Assembly (NCBI RefSeq): GCF_030936135.1
Contig: NC_082606.1
Coordinates: 5,279,255-5,343,254, forward strand
Direction: 5' to 3'
DNA length: 64,000 nucleotides
Origin: Gavia stellata
Lineage: Eukaryota > Chordata > Aves > Gaviiformes > Gaviidae
The notes beneath the pieces are model-generated. The model did no database searches, had not been told where the DNA came from, and worked only from the letters and a program-made list of their open reading frames with translations. Positions 12,901-27,900 of the stretch are shown in pieces. Every line of letters begins with the position of its first letter. Positions within the stretch are counted from its first letter, which is position 1. The position numbers were made by a program, and so were the translations under genes.

Positions 12901-15900
12901 AAAAAATCCCAACCAAACCCCAAACTTTATTCCCTGCATCTCAAGCCACAATTATCCAATCCTCCAGTTGAAGACATACATGGTATAACCTTAAAAACAG
13001 CAAACCAGTTACACTAGTTGTGCCTAAATTTTTTTGAAGTGAGAGCACTCACCATGGCTCCTCTGTAGTATGCCGTTGTGATTGTGCGGAATCTCTCCTG
13101 GCCTGCTGTATCCCTAAAATTCAGTGAGAACAAGTATTTGTTGGAGGTGATCTTTACATTCTTCTGTACTTAGAGATGTCTTTTTAAACAGAGTATCAAT
13201 GTACTGATGCTCACTCACTGAGAAAAAATACCATTAAGATGATGTTTGCACAAGTTTCTTCAGCTCTCAACACTTCCCTCGCTCCCAAGCTATCCTACTT
13301 AGATCAGTGGTTATAGCAGCACCATAAATAATGGCACAAAAGCATTTAAATTTTCATGCAAGCAATAAAACTCAGCACTACACAGCCTTCCCTACAATAA
13401 TTAAAAAAGGCAGCTCTGATGCATCCGAGTCCTGCATTAAACAAAAACTAAAACATGCAACAATAAAATATTTTAGGATAGTGCATTTTCACATACAGTT
13501 AGCTTTTGAAATCAGCCACTATACCTTAGCGTGCTGATATTTTATCCTAGATGACTTCAAAGCAGTATCTGTCTGTGAGTGAACAAGAGGACCAAAGCGT
13601 TTGGCTACTAGTCACACCTAGAGGGAGCTGAACCCCAAAGGCCTGACAAAACCCAGCTTTTTGACTTGCATTACAGGCAGAAAATTTGTTCCAACCACTT
13701 CTGGCACTTCACTTCCTTAGTCACAAGAATTCTGGCTCGCATGCAAGTATCACAACTATCTTTTCTGGAACTTATGAAATCAGCAAGGGCCCTACATTCA
13801 TCAGTAGCATTTAAAGAGTTTGGCATGTGTAATAACGCTACTCCAAAAATACTCATCTGTTGCTGTCAGGAGGCTCAGTCTCTAACCCACCATGCAAGGA
13901 ATGGGAGCATCATCACTCACCTGGGCCTCTGTGAGTACAACTAGGTGTCAAAGTAGCAGGGGAGATTACATTTTATCAGGTCATATATTAGTCAATACTT
14001 CTCTTCCACACAGAATAGCTAAAAGCGCATTTACGAGGACAGCTTTTGATAAAATGGGAAGTTGCTGTAACGTTTGCATGTGGACAGGCTATTTCCTGTG
14101 CTACTGAAGCAGAACCACTCCAAGAGCAAGCTAGAAGAAAGCATAAATCTTATGGACAGTCAATGAACAAAAGGTATGAAACTTCTGGTACACCCAGGCT
14201 GAAAAGCTATGAAGGATTCCTGCTCAAAGATTAATTCAATACTCACTGAAAATTTAAATTACTTTGGAATACTTACCATATTTGTAGCTTGATTTTCTTT
14301 CCATCTAATTCTATTGTTCTGATCTTAAAGTCAATTCCTGCCAGAGAAAGAGATACTCTAAGTTTTGCAATAAATGAAATGCTCAGTTTCCTTTTGACAA
14401 TTTGGTAAGAGCAAACTTAGACAAAAGAATTATTCTGAAGTTGTAATTTCTTCCAAACACTAGGAAGTGCTGACGATGCACAACGGTTTTCAGCTGTGTC
14501 CAACATGTCAAGGATAAACTATTCTGCACAATGAAAATAGACCAAACTCAGGCTCACTACTAGAGTTAGTCAAGATTATGAGAGGAAGATTTAACCTCAA
14601 AATTCTTCCATTTTACACCGATAAGGTCACAAGCTGGCATGTATACTTTTCTCAACTTTTGACTAGCCCCTGCAGTTCAAGTCAATTCCCTAGAACCTCT
14701 GCTGGCTCTGAGGAAAAAAAATACATACTATGGCCCCTTAGTTCCTTTTCAAAGCTGGCATCTACTTTTGAAAATTGATGTTTAATGCAATCTAATCAGG
14801 CATCACAGTAAATGGTAAAGCATCACAGGAGAGAAAAGCTATACAGATAGTTACTGAAGGTGGCTGAAGTAGATCACACATGGGATTTTTTCAAGAACAC
14901 CAGTTTAGGAGTAGCTTAGATTTTCTAGGAAGCTCCAAAAGGTATCAAGAAAACACTTCTCTCCTTTCCCCTCCTTACACTTCCACATGGTACCCATCGG
15001 TTCTGAGACTGATTTTGAAGACAGATTTCAAGCCATGGGTGAAGAAACAATGGATGAATTCAGTAGGGCTTAATAATGTCTTTTAAGGTTTAGAAGCATC
15101 AAATGGATCTATGAATCAAAGCGAAGATTTCCAAACAGACTAGCCTTTACCCTGGACTATTTTAACATTCACGTCTCTAAACCTGTAGTATAACATAGCT
15201 CAAACGGAGACTGCTCAAGTCCCACTACATAACTCCCAGATTTTTGAGTCCCAGGACAGCCACCCCCATGTACCTCCCACTTCATCTGTTTTGAAACTAA
15301 TGGCCCTTTTTTTCTTCACTGAATCTTAAATAGTCATAGTTTGTAAAAGATTGGGGGGGTAGGTTATTTTATTTGCTTAATTTCTTCTTTCCTCAGATGT
15401 AATTTAAGTGACAATTATCGAGAGTATCTTAATTGGGAAAAAGCTGTTTCTAGCTTTAAGAATTCATCCATCACTTAAACAGGAAGCTACAGGATTTTAA
15501 AATATACTACAGTAGCATTTGAATATGAAATAGGGACAGTCATTAACTATTTTACTTTCATTCTTCTCCCATGCGATATTAATATTTTAATATACTGAAA
15601 ATACCAAGTTTCAGCCACTTCATCTTGATGTGCTATGGATATGTAGTTTAGCCCATTAGTTAGAATACAAATTATGAGAAGAAATATCACATCAGCATTT
15701 TTAACAGCATATGAAATTAATTGCATTAATTTAAAATGCTCTGACTACTGCTACAATTGCAAGTTCCCAAGATTCACTAGAGGATTTACAGGCAAAAAGA
15801 TACTTTCATTAATGATATAAGAATGATGTGTACTTTAAAAAAAATTCTTGTTTCCCTTGTTGTAAAGATTTTTCTCCTAACTAGGTGCAAGACCTGCTGA

Positions 15901-18900
15901 AATCACAGGTAATTGTATTCAGGTCTAATAACAAATGACCTTTGCTCTGAATAGATTGTCTTTTGGCCTCAGAGGTTATAAAGCACAACTACAGATTTTT
16001 CTGGAAAGGGTATTGTATCATTGACAACAGCAAATTAAATCAATTTTAAAGGCTCCTTTGTGTCTAGGCCTGAAGCATTAGAATTAAGTATAACAACTAT
16101 CGGGAAAACTAGGTTCAGAGACTACCGTGGTTTAAAGATAACTCTGTACGTACTGTCAACTACTGAAGCTAAGACACATCAGCATAAACAGTGGAAGACT
16201 CCTGTAGGGATGGTTTTCTGAGAAAGCAAGCTTACGCTGCACTTGGGTATCTATGTGCACCAATCCATGCCTTGCACGGACTGGCATCTTGTGGTTAGTC
16301 ATTTCCCTTGCAGCACCAAAATGATTTATACAACCATTCCTTTGATCACTTCTAACACTCAGGATGTGCACAAAAAAATATCTTCTCGGAACTTAAGATT
16401 TCTAGTAGGAACTTCACCAAAATTCTCAAATAAAGATGAATTTCAAAGCTAAAAGAAGACTATAAAGAGAAGGCCATAAATACCTCTGTTATGATACGAA
16501 GAAGTTTAACAAATGCAACTGCAACTTTTTAGAGGCTAAAATGAACTAGAAACTGGTGTTTCTTTTGTTCCTTCACTTCAGTAACAGGAAGTGGTGAGCT
16601 GCAAACATTCGTAGAGCAAGCCTGGTGACATGTGCTACCACTTCCTGCCAAGTACACTCGCATGGCAAGTACAAGCAACATTTTGGTTACAGTTAAATTT
16701 AAATTACCCCATGTAAAACACTCCAATGACTACAGCATTTCAAAAGTAATTATTGACAGAAAGTTTCCTTTATCAATCAATTCTTATTTTGCACAGTCAC
16801 ACACTGGGATACAAAAGTTTGAAAAGATACTCAAGTCTAAGAAAGAAGAGCCATTTGCAAATGAGAGAGTTTGATTGCCGAGGATCACACAGCTTTCACA
16901 GTTTTAAAACGCAACCTACAATGCTGTTCTCTCCAGCAGGGAGAAGCAGCCCAGATGTCCATCTGAAGTTAAGTTTTGGAAGCTTTTGGAAAACACCGAC
17001 CCAGATTAATTCTTAGAATGCAAAGGCTAACAGGATAATTATTTTTAACTGCTAAAGCAGAGTTGCCACACAGAAGTCTGACACGCTGGTGTCCACCTAG
17101 CAAGTCAGTACATACTAAATATGGATACAAGAGCGTCTGTTGCAGCACAAACTTTCAGTCTGCAAGGATGAAGTCCAAGTTGAGACCCGAACCGTGCATT
17201 GGTTAGGACTGTAATTGCTTGCATTTCCCTTGCAGCATGGGATAATGGATCCTTGCTAACTATAGGCCAGGGATGCATCCTCTTCTCTCCTCGCTTTATT
17301 GAGGGTATTTTCTCCCAGAGCTCCCAACAAAACTCTGTCAAGGAATGCACTGAGCAGAGAAATCTGCACGCTCAGAAAAAGTCAGTGTCATTAGTGCCAC
17401 ACAAAGACTTACACAAAAACCCATGAGAGCTGCATGTTGCCGTATTTACCTTGTATCGCTACGCAAAGCTAATAAAATTCACCAGCTAGGGTATACCACT
17501 GTCCAACACCACGCAGCCAAGTATCAGAGGCCAGGGGGGCTGGCCTCACCCAGGCCTCTTTCAGTTTAAGCCGAGAAGTCGTGTACATCTCATACACCGA
17601 AAGCTCTTCTGCTACTACTTCTTTTTCTTCTTCCACCACTCTGCTCCCTAGTTACACATTCCTTCTCATTCCAGCCAACCTAGGCAGATTTTACCCATAA
17701 TTAAGCTGTAATGCAATCATTTTAAAGAGACATTGGGTAATGTTCCAAAGAGCTGCATTACAACAGTAAACATACAGGTCTGCCCAGCAGTACATATTGA
17801 GAGATTCCTTTTCCAGCTTTAGTACCAATGGTTTTCTACAATGAACCTTAATAGAACTGGTCTGACGCAAGTGTTACAGGAATGTAAGGACAAACTGAGC
17901 AGAGATGCTGAAACGGTTCATTTTGCTACTTTAGTTTTTAGAACAGTAGCTTACTCTCAAGGCATCACTGTTACTCTTTTGTTCTCCCCTCATCTGTGAT
18001 TTTAACCCTGTACTCACAGCTAGTATCTCTGTTTTTTCAGTGCTACAGAATCAGTTTCAGCTAGGTCTCTGCTACAACTTCTCCCTACACAGGACCACTG
18101 TTCAGACTTAGATTGTCTTGGTTTTTTCTTTTAAACAAAATTTCCGTTGCAGAAAATGCTACAGCACAAAGAAATCAAGCCAAAGTATTCTGGTTGGAGC
18201 AAGTAAACTGTTACAACAGTACCAGCAAATGCTTCCTGAAGGTAAAGGTTTCTCTGGTCTTCAGTCTGCTTAGCAAGAAGGTACTGGAAGGGTCATGGTC
18301 TTGAAGAACACAAGTAGTGAAAAACAGACAGAAAAGAAACACATACAAATTGATGTAAAAAAAACCCAAAACAACCACTCAGTAGCCACCAGCAAGCAAA
18401 TATTAGAATTCTTCATATTTACCTGTATTACACAGTTAACCAGTACTTTATTTTTCATGCAGCTCAACATTAGTTTGCAGCAGCTGGACCTTACATGTGA
18501 GAAAACTGTATGATCAGATGACAATTCCTGTTGATTTTAACTCAAGTTCATTTAATAGGTTTCCCATTTCACTAAGTTCACAGAGTATATTTAATAACTT
18601 CTTCTGGTGCAGCTGTAGCAAGAAATCAGCCAGGAAATCAACTCCTTTCAGGATGCAAATAAATGCCAAGCTCTGATAGTGTACATTAGCCTATATATCT
18701 ACCACAGTAAAGTATTTCTGCATCTCTGGCAAAGCAATATTAAAAAAGAAACATTAGTACTCCAGGTACTAGCATTTTAAATGCTTTAGTTGTTTTTTGT
18801 TTGGGGTTGTTTTTGTTCTTTAAATATCCAAACCAAGGGAATTTTACAAAGTGATTAGACACCAAAAATTGGCAAAGAAGCTGTGAAAAAATTAATACCT

Positions 18901-21900
18901 GATTTGCTTGCTAGAGTCTCATTTTAGACCCATCTATCAAAGAACATAAAAGATGCACCACAGTATTGGATCTTGTTTATCAAACTGAAAATTAAGAGAT
19001 CTGTTTTGCATGACCTGCACATAATAAAAACCCCACCCTCTTAAAGAAGTTATCTTCCTACTTATCTAAATCTTACCTTACTCTTTTGAATTAAGAATGG
19101 AAGAAGTAAAATTAAATGGCAAGAAAAGATTTTTCCAGTGGGATTCCCTGATACACAGAAACTTTGTGCCACTTATCACCATTGGACATAGATCACAATA
19201 AAAAGGAATTCATTACAAGACGGGGAAAGAAGTCAAGGTACAAAGTCTTGTTACCCTTTTGAGCAATACAGCGTCAGAACAACTGGAATTTATGCATCAC
19301 CTTTCAAGCTGGGCTTGCTCCAACTTCACAGCATTGGTCCTTCCTATCCTACTGTGTTTATATGTGGGGGGTTTGATTTTTTTCAATGGGCAGAGCTGGA
19401 GAGGGAGAAAATTTTGCAGCTTCTTTACTGCAAGACACAACACACTGGAGTCTTCAAGATATACAAAAGGAAAGAAAAACATTTTCCTGCAGTCACTCAG
19501 AGTTAAGGCTGCATCAAAAGCAACTTAGAAATGAGCAAGCAGATTTGTGACCTACCTTCAAAAAAAGGAAGTGAGAAGAGGCACATGACTGAAAATCAAT
19601 ATGCTTCACCTTTAGTATGTTGAATTCTGGGAGAGAATTACTTGGAAAATACTTCTCCCTGTAGGCTTTGCTTCTTGTGAACAGCAAGCGACTAAGTCGC
19701 ATAGATGAACATCAGAACTGGTAAGCAGTAGTACTTCTATAGCACCGCTGTAACAGCTGGTACTGTTCTGCTGATTCTCCAGAGGATGGGTTTGAATTTG
19801 AGAGCGCCGTCACAAGCCTGTCATCTCCAAGATACTGCAGCAGTATGTGTTTCAGAATCAACTGCTGCCAGTGCTTTTCATTACACTTTGAAGAGCTGTA
19901 AGCGATCGGTACCGAAGGACACTGAAGCACTCATTTACACACCTCGTTCACCACCAAATGACAGATGTGCAGATATCAGCACTGATCACACACACGTGGA
20001 CAGAACTGAAGAGTCTCAACATCTTCCATGAAGATTCCAAGCATGGACAGACCTATAGGACAACACTCTTCCAGAAGCCAAGGGACATCAATTTGTTCCC
20101 GTAGATTTTCCCTACAAGCTTACCCAGGGATTACTAATTTTTTTGATTCTCAGCAGTAGGTATTGCAGCGCTTGGATTAAATACACAACTATTTTTTAAT
20201 GGTGTTAAGGGACTATTTTCTTGCACTACATCAGTAGACTGTCTCCATCTATAAAGGCAGATAAATGAAGCCTCAGAAATCTGCTTTTATATTAGGTCTT
20301 TCTTGAAGGATTTCAGTAAACATTAAGAAATGACCAAGTAGGAAACAAGATCAGTGTAAAAGGCAGGGTGGGGAATACTTGCAACACACCAGTGTGTCAT
20401 ACAGCCTCATGCAAAAGAACAAAGTCTAATCATTTTGAACTTGAACATTTGGCTTTAGTCCCTAGTAACATCTGCAAGGCATTTTCAGATGATCTCAGCA
20501 ACGTCTTGTATCACTACGTAAATTAAAGACGCAGTAGTCTTTTATTGCGACCATTCAAAAATACAGCAGATTAACATGAAGCAACACACCAGGGTGAAGG
20601 TCAGCATTTTTTTTAAAGTTGTAAGATAAATTTATTTTAGAATTATACACAAGTGCAACCAGTTTTATTCATCCTTTCACAACTTAAAGGGACAAAGCTG
20701 TACTGCATTCCTTCCCGACAGCCCATAAGAATCCACAAAACACTACCAAATTCAGAGTGGGCTGAACAGGCCCCTTCAGGTTAACTGCCCTTTCCTTCAT
20801 CTTACTATTCACCCATACAAAGAATCTAATACCAGTGTCATACACAATGATACACAGAGCAGTGTCTTGCACCTTGAAAGATATTAATACAGTAAGGTTC
20901 TTGAAGTTTAAACACACTATGCTGGCAAAATAAATATATACAAAGGGCTAAAGTAAGTAAGGCAATAAAGAATGTGGGTGCCATGCGTATATATAACATA
21001 AGGCAGTTTTCTGCCTTGAAACTTAATACCAAGATCAGATCAATGCTCATAATGCTAAGCAAATTGCCGCTTCCTTCAGCATGTGTCTCCTCAGCTACAG
21101 TACAGCTACCACTCTAAGCTTCCTTTCTTAAGATAAACTACTTTCTACCTAAAAGAGAATAAGGGATTCAGAATACAACTTATAATCATCAGAATTAGAC
21201 CAACCTACACTTTGAAACATTCAGGTTTTTGACAGCTCAATAACCCATAGGGTAATATGATTATCATACTAAGATTTAAATCCAGTGCTTCAGCCACTTG
21301 TTCCTAACAGTGCCCCTATGAGTTCTGCCACCACAACCGTGCATTGCAGTGCGTCAGTGTGAACACTAGAAGATCCTGCAAAGTTAAATTCTCTTTTCAG
21401 CATTTTGAATACAGAATTTACAGATTGCTTTGAACAGCCTTTGAATTGCATGATTTTAAACACCAAAAATACTCAATCCAAATTTAAAGGCTATAAAACA
21501 AAACAATAGTAGAAACTTATTACTGCTTGACATGAGTAAAATTACCAGCTGTCACAACAGCCCAACTTTAGAAGGGCAGGGTCCCTGCAGAATGTCTTTT
21601 AGAGTTTACAACCTAGGTACTACAGCTCTATGAAGTGCACAGAAATTAACCTATGTCTACCTCTCGTTCTATTTTGAATGTAAAATAAGCTACACTTGGT
21701 GGTAACTCAGTTTCTTTTAAAATAATTTTGAAACAGATTAGAATTGCACTACTGATACAGACAGCAAAGTTTGTTTATTTTAAGGATTATTTATAGACTG
21801 ACTGTCTCTAAGCGGAATGCACTAACTAAGCTGCTTTGAGAACATATTCCTTTCAAGCCAACATGCAACTGGAGGGCAGCGAACATTAAAATTGGCCAGC

Positions 21901-24900
21901 AGACTTGAGCTGTGGCTACAGTTTCACAGCTAGCTGAAACTCGGATAGGTGCTGCCACTGAAGTCATGACCAAATCCTTTTCTCTTTAGGTCAGGTTAGT
22001 TTTCATCTGGGTGAGCTCCAAAACTGAGCTTACCATCATCTGTAATGATAACTGATGGCGTAACTTCGAGAACAGGTACACACAGTCACAGCTCACCTCT
22101 GAGTAGCAGACCACAGACTCCATTGAACCAATCATTAAAGCCCTGGTTAATAGCAACCAAAAGGTCACTCACAAGTAGCTTGCAAGCAGCTCCAGCGTGG
22201 ATCCTGCACCAGGATATCACCTGACCACCTGCAGCTCCATGCTAGTACAGGAATTGCTCTGTATTTCACACTCCAACCATGGCTAGATACGGAACAGAAA
22301 CGGCTGCAGCAATCTCCCAAGGACCCAGTCTCATACTCACTTAACCTGGAATGCAGCAATGGGAGATTTGTGCATCTGTCATCTACTCTGAAGCTCTTCT
22401 TTCCCTCACATCTGTGAGATGTGCAGCACATGGCTTTCTACTGCACAAGAAAAAAACAAAACCAAAAAACTTTGCCGCATGTTTTAATGGGTAAGAACAT
22501 CAGATTTTCCCATTTAGAAGGTGGCTTAGGAATACAAATACTCAATTTTCTTTCAGAAGCCCAGTGCTTAATATGAGATGACATGTGAAACACCATTTAA
22601 TAGGCAAGACCAAAAAAAAATTGAAAGTGGACCCCCCAAAACAGGAAAGATGATCCTTAATCTCCTGCCTGTAAATCAGGTATGTTTGTATATGTAGACA
22701 ACACAGAAAATGCTGTCTTTAACCAAGATAACACTAACTGAATATTACTGTCAAAAAAAAAAAAGCTCACTTTATCCAAAAGTTAGCATCTTAAGCAGCC
22801 AAAAGGTCAAAAAAACGCCTTTTTTAAAAAATCCTATGTAACCAATACTACCTTGCCACCATGATTTAAAGTTCATTGTTCATATAAAACACTTCAGTTG
22901 TGATGATCAGAACTGGTTTGGTTCAGTAATTTTTGGTCCTGATGAACCTATATGACTGTCCATATAGGTTGGAGATGAGCAATGGAAATTGCTCCATATA
23001 GGTTGGAGATGAGAAATGGAGATGCCACTTCTTTTTTAAAAAGCTTCTTCAAGTTTTAGGGCTCCCATTTGATCTGCATGTCTATACTGAACTGGTTATT
23101 CAGAGTGAATAAATAAAGACTTTTGGGGTTTACAACAGAAGAGCTGCTACATGAAAAGCAAGCATACAGAGTGTCCCAGAATTCACAAAGCAAAGGAAGA
23201 ATTGGTAAGTAATTGATAGATGATAAGATAAAAAAAACCCTTGCACGGTACAAACAATGCACTTTGTACTTCTATTCCAGCAGTACCTATGATAGGTACT
23301 GCATACATGTCCCGTCAGCTGCAGATTTAAGACAGGTATGGAAGACTTGATGGGAACCATTAGTATTTACGGTTAAACACTGCTACAGCCCAACAACTTG
23401 GACTGTCAAGCACCTCCTTGAGAGATTCAGGGATATCAAGATAGGGTCAGGGGCAGAGGAAAAAAAAAGTTGAATTGGATTACGTTAGACAGAGCAGGTA
23501 CAAATCACACATGACCACTACAAAGACAGAAATGAATAAAAAAGTTGAACAGTGATGAAATTTTTGAAAGTTTTATAGGAATGCAGGAACACCCCACTCA
23601 TTAAACAGATTAGTCTTTAGAGGGCAGACCTGCTAAAACTGGAAGGAAAAGTAAATAGACTATGGGTATTACCAGCAACATAAACAGAGATGAAAACACA
23701 AAAAAAGCACACGTCAACTACGGTAGTAAGAGAGTTCTCAGCTTTGTAACTGATACTCTGGCCGAAAGGATCTTGGTTATCTATGAAGATCAAGATGTCT
23801 CATCCAGTAAGAATTATCCTTGTTAAGATAAATCATCTAATCTAGGAATTTCAGTTAGTCTGAAATATGGTCGTGTTTTAGAAGCAAGTGTGTAAAGTAC
23901 CTAGTGAGGCAGCAAAATCAGGCCAAAAGTCACAAGCAGAAGGTTTAAAGTTACTGAAGTTATGGCACTCTCAACAGACTTTGGGAACACCATTTTTATC
24001 GGAGGCTTTTTTATACCCACTTTTTTACATGGGGGTAAGTAGGGGGGAGGGAGTGTTTGGGAAGCAAAGGACATGAGGGAAGAAGGACTGCTTTATTTAA
24101 CTTCTTACGTTAATTACTAAATAAGCCTTTTTTGAAGACTTTTACTATCTAAATCAACAGGCAAAACCACATAACTTATTAATGAAGGCCATACTTGTCT
24201 TTCTGGCACATAACAGTTTTCTTTTTCTACATTATGCAAGGTTTTTTTAATGGCCACTTCATCTCCTTTTCCTGCATTGCACAGTCTAAGTACTCCTCTC
24301 TAGTGACTTCTGCTAAGCCAGAGAAGTTCTCCCAGCCAACAGTTACTATGACTTACTCTACCTTCCTTCCTTCCCTCCATGCTTAGGTTGACACAGATAC
24401 CTTACCTCATCTTTAATCCCATCGGAAGTCACAGCACACAAACGTGTTTCAGTAAAGGAAAGCCATTTCTCTCTGGCAGATGAAAGAAAGGAGGATTTTG
24501 TTGGGGGCGGAGAGCAGTGTATGTGTTCCCTGGCTGACAGCCACTTCAGCTTTGCCCAATTTCTTAAACTCAGCCTGTTCTTCCCAAGTTCCAGATTTGA
24601 TGCCAGACTCCTATTAGTGACCAGTCTGCTTCACATGTTCTTAGATGTTGCCATACATATGAGAGAATGCCACTGACATTTCAGCATCAGGTTTTTTTCT
24701 CTGGTGCCCAAAGCAGGTGCATAGCAGCCACAAAACTAATACCTTAGTATTAGTCTTAGACCTTAAACTTGGTCAACTGTTTGTTCTCCCTAGCAGAAGA
24801 GAAGTCTTCTGAAACATGCAGTACTTTAGTTGCCTTTAAAACTACGTACAATCTAATTAAGAGTGTCATAGCTTACATTTAAGAGCAAAGCTTACTACAA

Positions 24901-27900
24901 ACCACAGGATTAAACTGATATTACATGCAATTATTGGTCAAAAACCCTTTAGGAGCCACTAAATTACATCCCACCGCAACCCCTGTTGGGACAGGAAGTT
25001 GCTGACTTAAGTTTTGAGTTGCAAGTCCGGCAATGAAAAGCCTCTGGATCAACTCTGTTTGTACAAGAGGCTTACACAGTGCAACTGCGTTGAAGTTACT
25101 ATTATTCGTAGTTCATTCACATTAGAAAAGGATCAGATCTATTTCATGCATCTACAGTCAGGACTAGGCACTTAAGCCACCATAACATCCAATTAAGATA
25201 AAAAAAGAATATAATATCCTTTGAATTACAAACAAACACTTAATTTCTATCACAAAACATTAAATAAAGCATCACTATAAATACTGCATGTATTCTTCAT
25301 CACCTATTAATGAATTTCAGTTAAATTCTGAAATAAGTCAGTTCAAGACGTATTTCTACTAGAAGGATGCCCTGTTGCAGGAGGACTAGGAAATCCTTCC
25401 AAAAAAGTATATTAAAAATTCCCCAACAAAAGCGGTATGTCTTCAATACCCCTCTCAAAGCCTGCATCAATCAATCAACACATTTGTTCCTACATTCATT
25501 CAATGTTAGCCTGTGTTCTTAACCTTGCATTCAAGCCAAGTCACAAAAGCAGCTCTAAACTAACTGCCCTCCTGTCACTCAAATAACCAGATAACACGTA
25601 ACGAAGATAGACCTGCACCTGCCAATCAGGAATAGGCATAAAACAGTTAGACATCTGCCACACTGTTTCAGAGTAACATGCAGCAAGAAAGCTGCAACAG
25701 CAGTTTTAATAAAAGCCAAACAATTTCACTTACGTTATTGGCCTGTTGCAGAATACAGTAGGGTAACGCAATCTCATCAGTGGATGGAAATCAAAGCCTA
25801 AGATGTCTTTTGTTACCAGCTAGGTGTTAGTATCAAATTTAAGGTCACAAGAGACACAAACTTCAATGCTTTTAACCTACAATGTCTCCAACTACCATGC
25901 TTTCTGATCAACGTCAGGATAACATCTTGCTGACCACCCATCACATACCTTGAAAATGGAATCATTCTTCCAGCTTCCTATTTACCTCCATAATGCTGTC
26001 TGTCCCTATTCCCATGTAAAGCCTTGACCTCCTTCTCACACTGTACTGAAGAGATACCCAAGATCCTACAAACCTTGAACAGCACTTCCATTCTGTAGAT
26101 ATGAATAATGGTGCCACCTGAGACACTTAAACTAGTCTCAGTCACTTCAACATCTTACAAATTTGTTTATTATATTGTCCATTAATAAAGTACAACTGAC
26201 ACCACCTTCCTGACTCTTCCCTCCCTTTGCTCATCTATCATTGACATGTGTCCTACAGCTCCTACCATCTGGACAAGCCCAAAAGAAATTGATTGAATGA
26301 GGATAAGGAATGCTGAAGCTTAATGGGAGGGTGGAAAAAACCCAACAAACCACCAAACACTCTTTTGTCTATCATACAAGTAACCGTGGGGGAAGAAGAG
26401 TAGAAATATTCAGCGAGGCATAATTTGACTTGAGTGCATTAAAACAATTTCCATTACACATTGCAGACATGGAAAATTCACTGCAAAAGGGAAGTTGATA
26501 ATTTTGCTTGTCAAAGGATTTTCATCAAAGTGTTCAAAGGTCAGCATACACGTGCTTGATTGCCAGAGTAGTGTCCTATTTTGCAAGATGTAGGCTAAGG
26601 AAAAGTTACTTGTGTAAAATTAACAAATTGTTTCAACTCTCAGATACAGTACTATCTCATGTGGGCAACTTCCTGCCAAATGCTGGTATCATCTTGGATT
26701 AAAAAAAATAAATATGGAAAAATTTGTTTCAGAGTCAGCAAGCCTTTGTACTAAGTCAGAAATGCTATCAGCTAAAAGATACGACTTTACTCTCATAGAA
26801 ACCCATTTAAACAAAAAGTTGAAAGGAATGCAAAGAATAAACCTTATTTGGAATGACAAACCCAATCCAGTTTTACCAGACAGCACTACTTGAACAGCAA
26901 GTTAAGATACCTAGAAGACCGCTAAATTAATGCTTCTTATTCTTGTATACTGCACTGAAATTACTAGCAAAAAGCACATGAGATACTCAAAGATAAGTTT
27001 TGCTTTAGGAGCTGTTGAAGTGTGAAAATGAGCTGACTCAACCACATTTTACTTTCCATGTAGAACTGGGCAAAAGCAGAAGTTTCCACTCAGGAAGCAA
27101 ACTAAACACATAACCTTACATAACACATTCCCATTGTAAAAAAAGTTTTATCCCATGTTAACAGTGAAAAGCTGATCCTCACTAGGGACCACAGCAGCAT
27201 TACTATTTGTCAGTCCTTTTAGAATTTTTCCAAACGAAACTACAGAGCCCTGTATAAAAAAATTTAAAGTTGCTGAAGGCCAAGGACTGCCTTGCCTAAA
27301 GCTGCTGAAGGCCAATCTGTGTTTTCACAGACTGAAAACACATCACTTAGAATAACTAAAGGATGATCTGAGAGAAAGATTGCTGGTTCACTTCTCATAA
27401 TGGGTAGCACAGTTTGCTGAAGGTATTAGTTACGCCAGGTAGTTAAGACAAAGACTGGAAGACTCTTGCACCAAGAGTCGCCCAAAAAAGAGTTTTAAAA
27501 GTCTGAAAAACTTCTTATGCAACCACGGACCACAGGACACCAGGCTGTAAGACCTTACTGTCTGAATCAGTACAGCCATCGTTAGAGCATAACCAAAGTC
27601 TTGAGGAGAAAAGTCAAGGGACCATTTGCAACCCTCCAAGCAATCTACAAGGATGTAGCCTTACAGGCATGTTTTGCATGACAGCAGAAAGGAAGGGAAT
27701 CTGCAAAGTATGGCACAAGTATATCATGCAAGATGACAAAGTAACTACAATTCATTATTGACTCATTTCTATAATACGAACATTGAGACTAAGGAAAACA
27801 AATATTCTACAATGAAGCAATATTTCCGTATCCCCCTCCTACTTTCTTTTTTTCCTTTTGGAAAGCGTTTCCATCACTCTGGTAACTGAAGTGTTGTGGT

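Larger units (their letters stand above)
6932..14276 (-). other. RAB8B: RAB8B introns 2-7
   Basis: Introns are 13114-14276, 11635-13052, 10437-11556, 9555-10346, 7466-9488 and 6932-7414. All are GT-AG and AT-rich. An A/C-rich simple stretch lies at about 12855-12925. I found no embedded gene, snoRNA or clear mobile element. Confidence 0.85.

Noticed and set aside
16290..17250. Shared 16-mer CATTTCCCTTGCAGCA at about 16300 and 17221, suggesting a dispersed repeat
   Set aside because: The flanks do not align beyond the 16 bases, so a repeat family is not supported without a library search.
24960..25010. Stretch resembling an internal CR1 segment (ACCCCTGTTGGGACAGG)
   Set aside because: The match is short and imperfect and lacks the terminal octamers, so chance cannot be excluded by eye.
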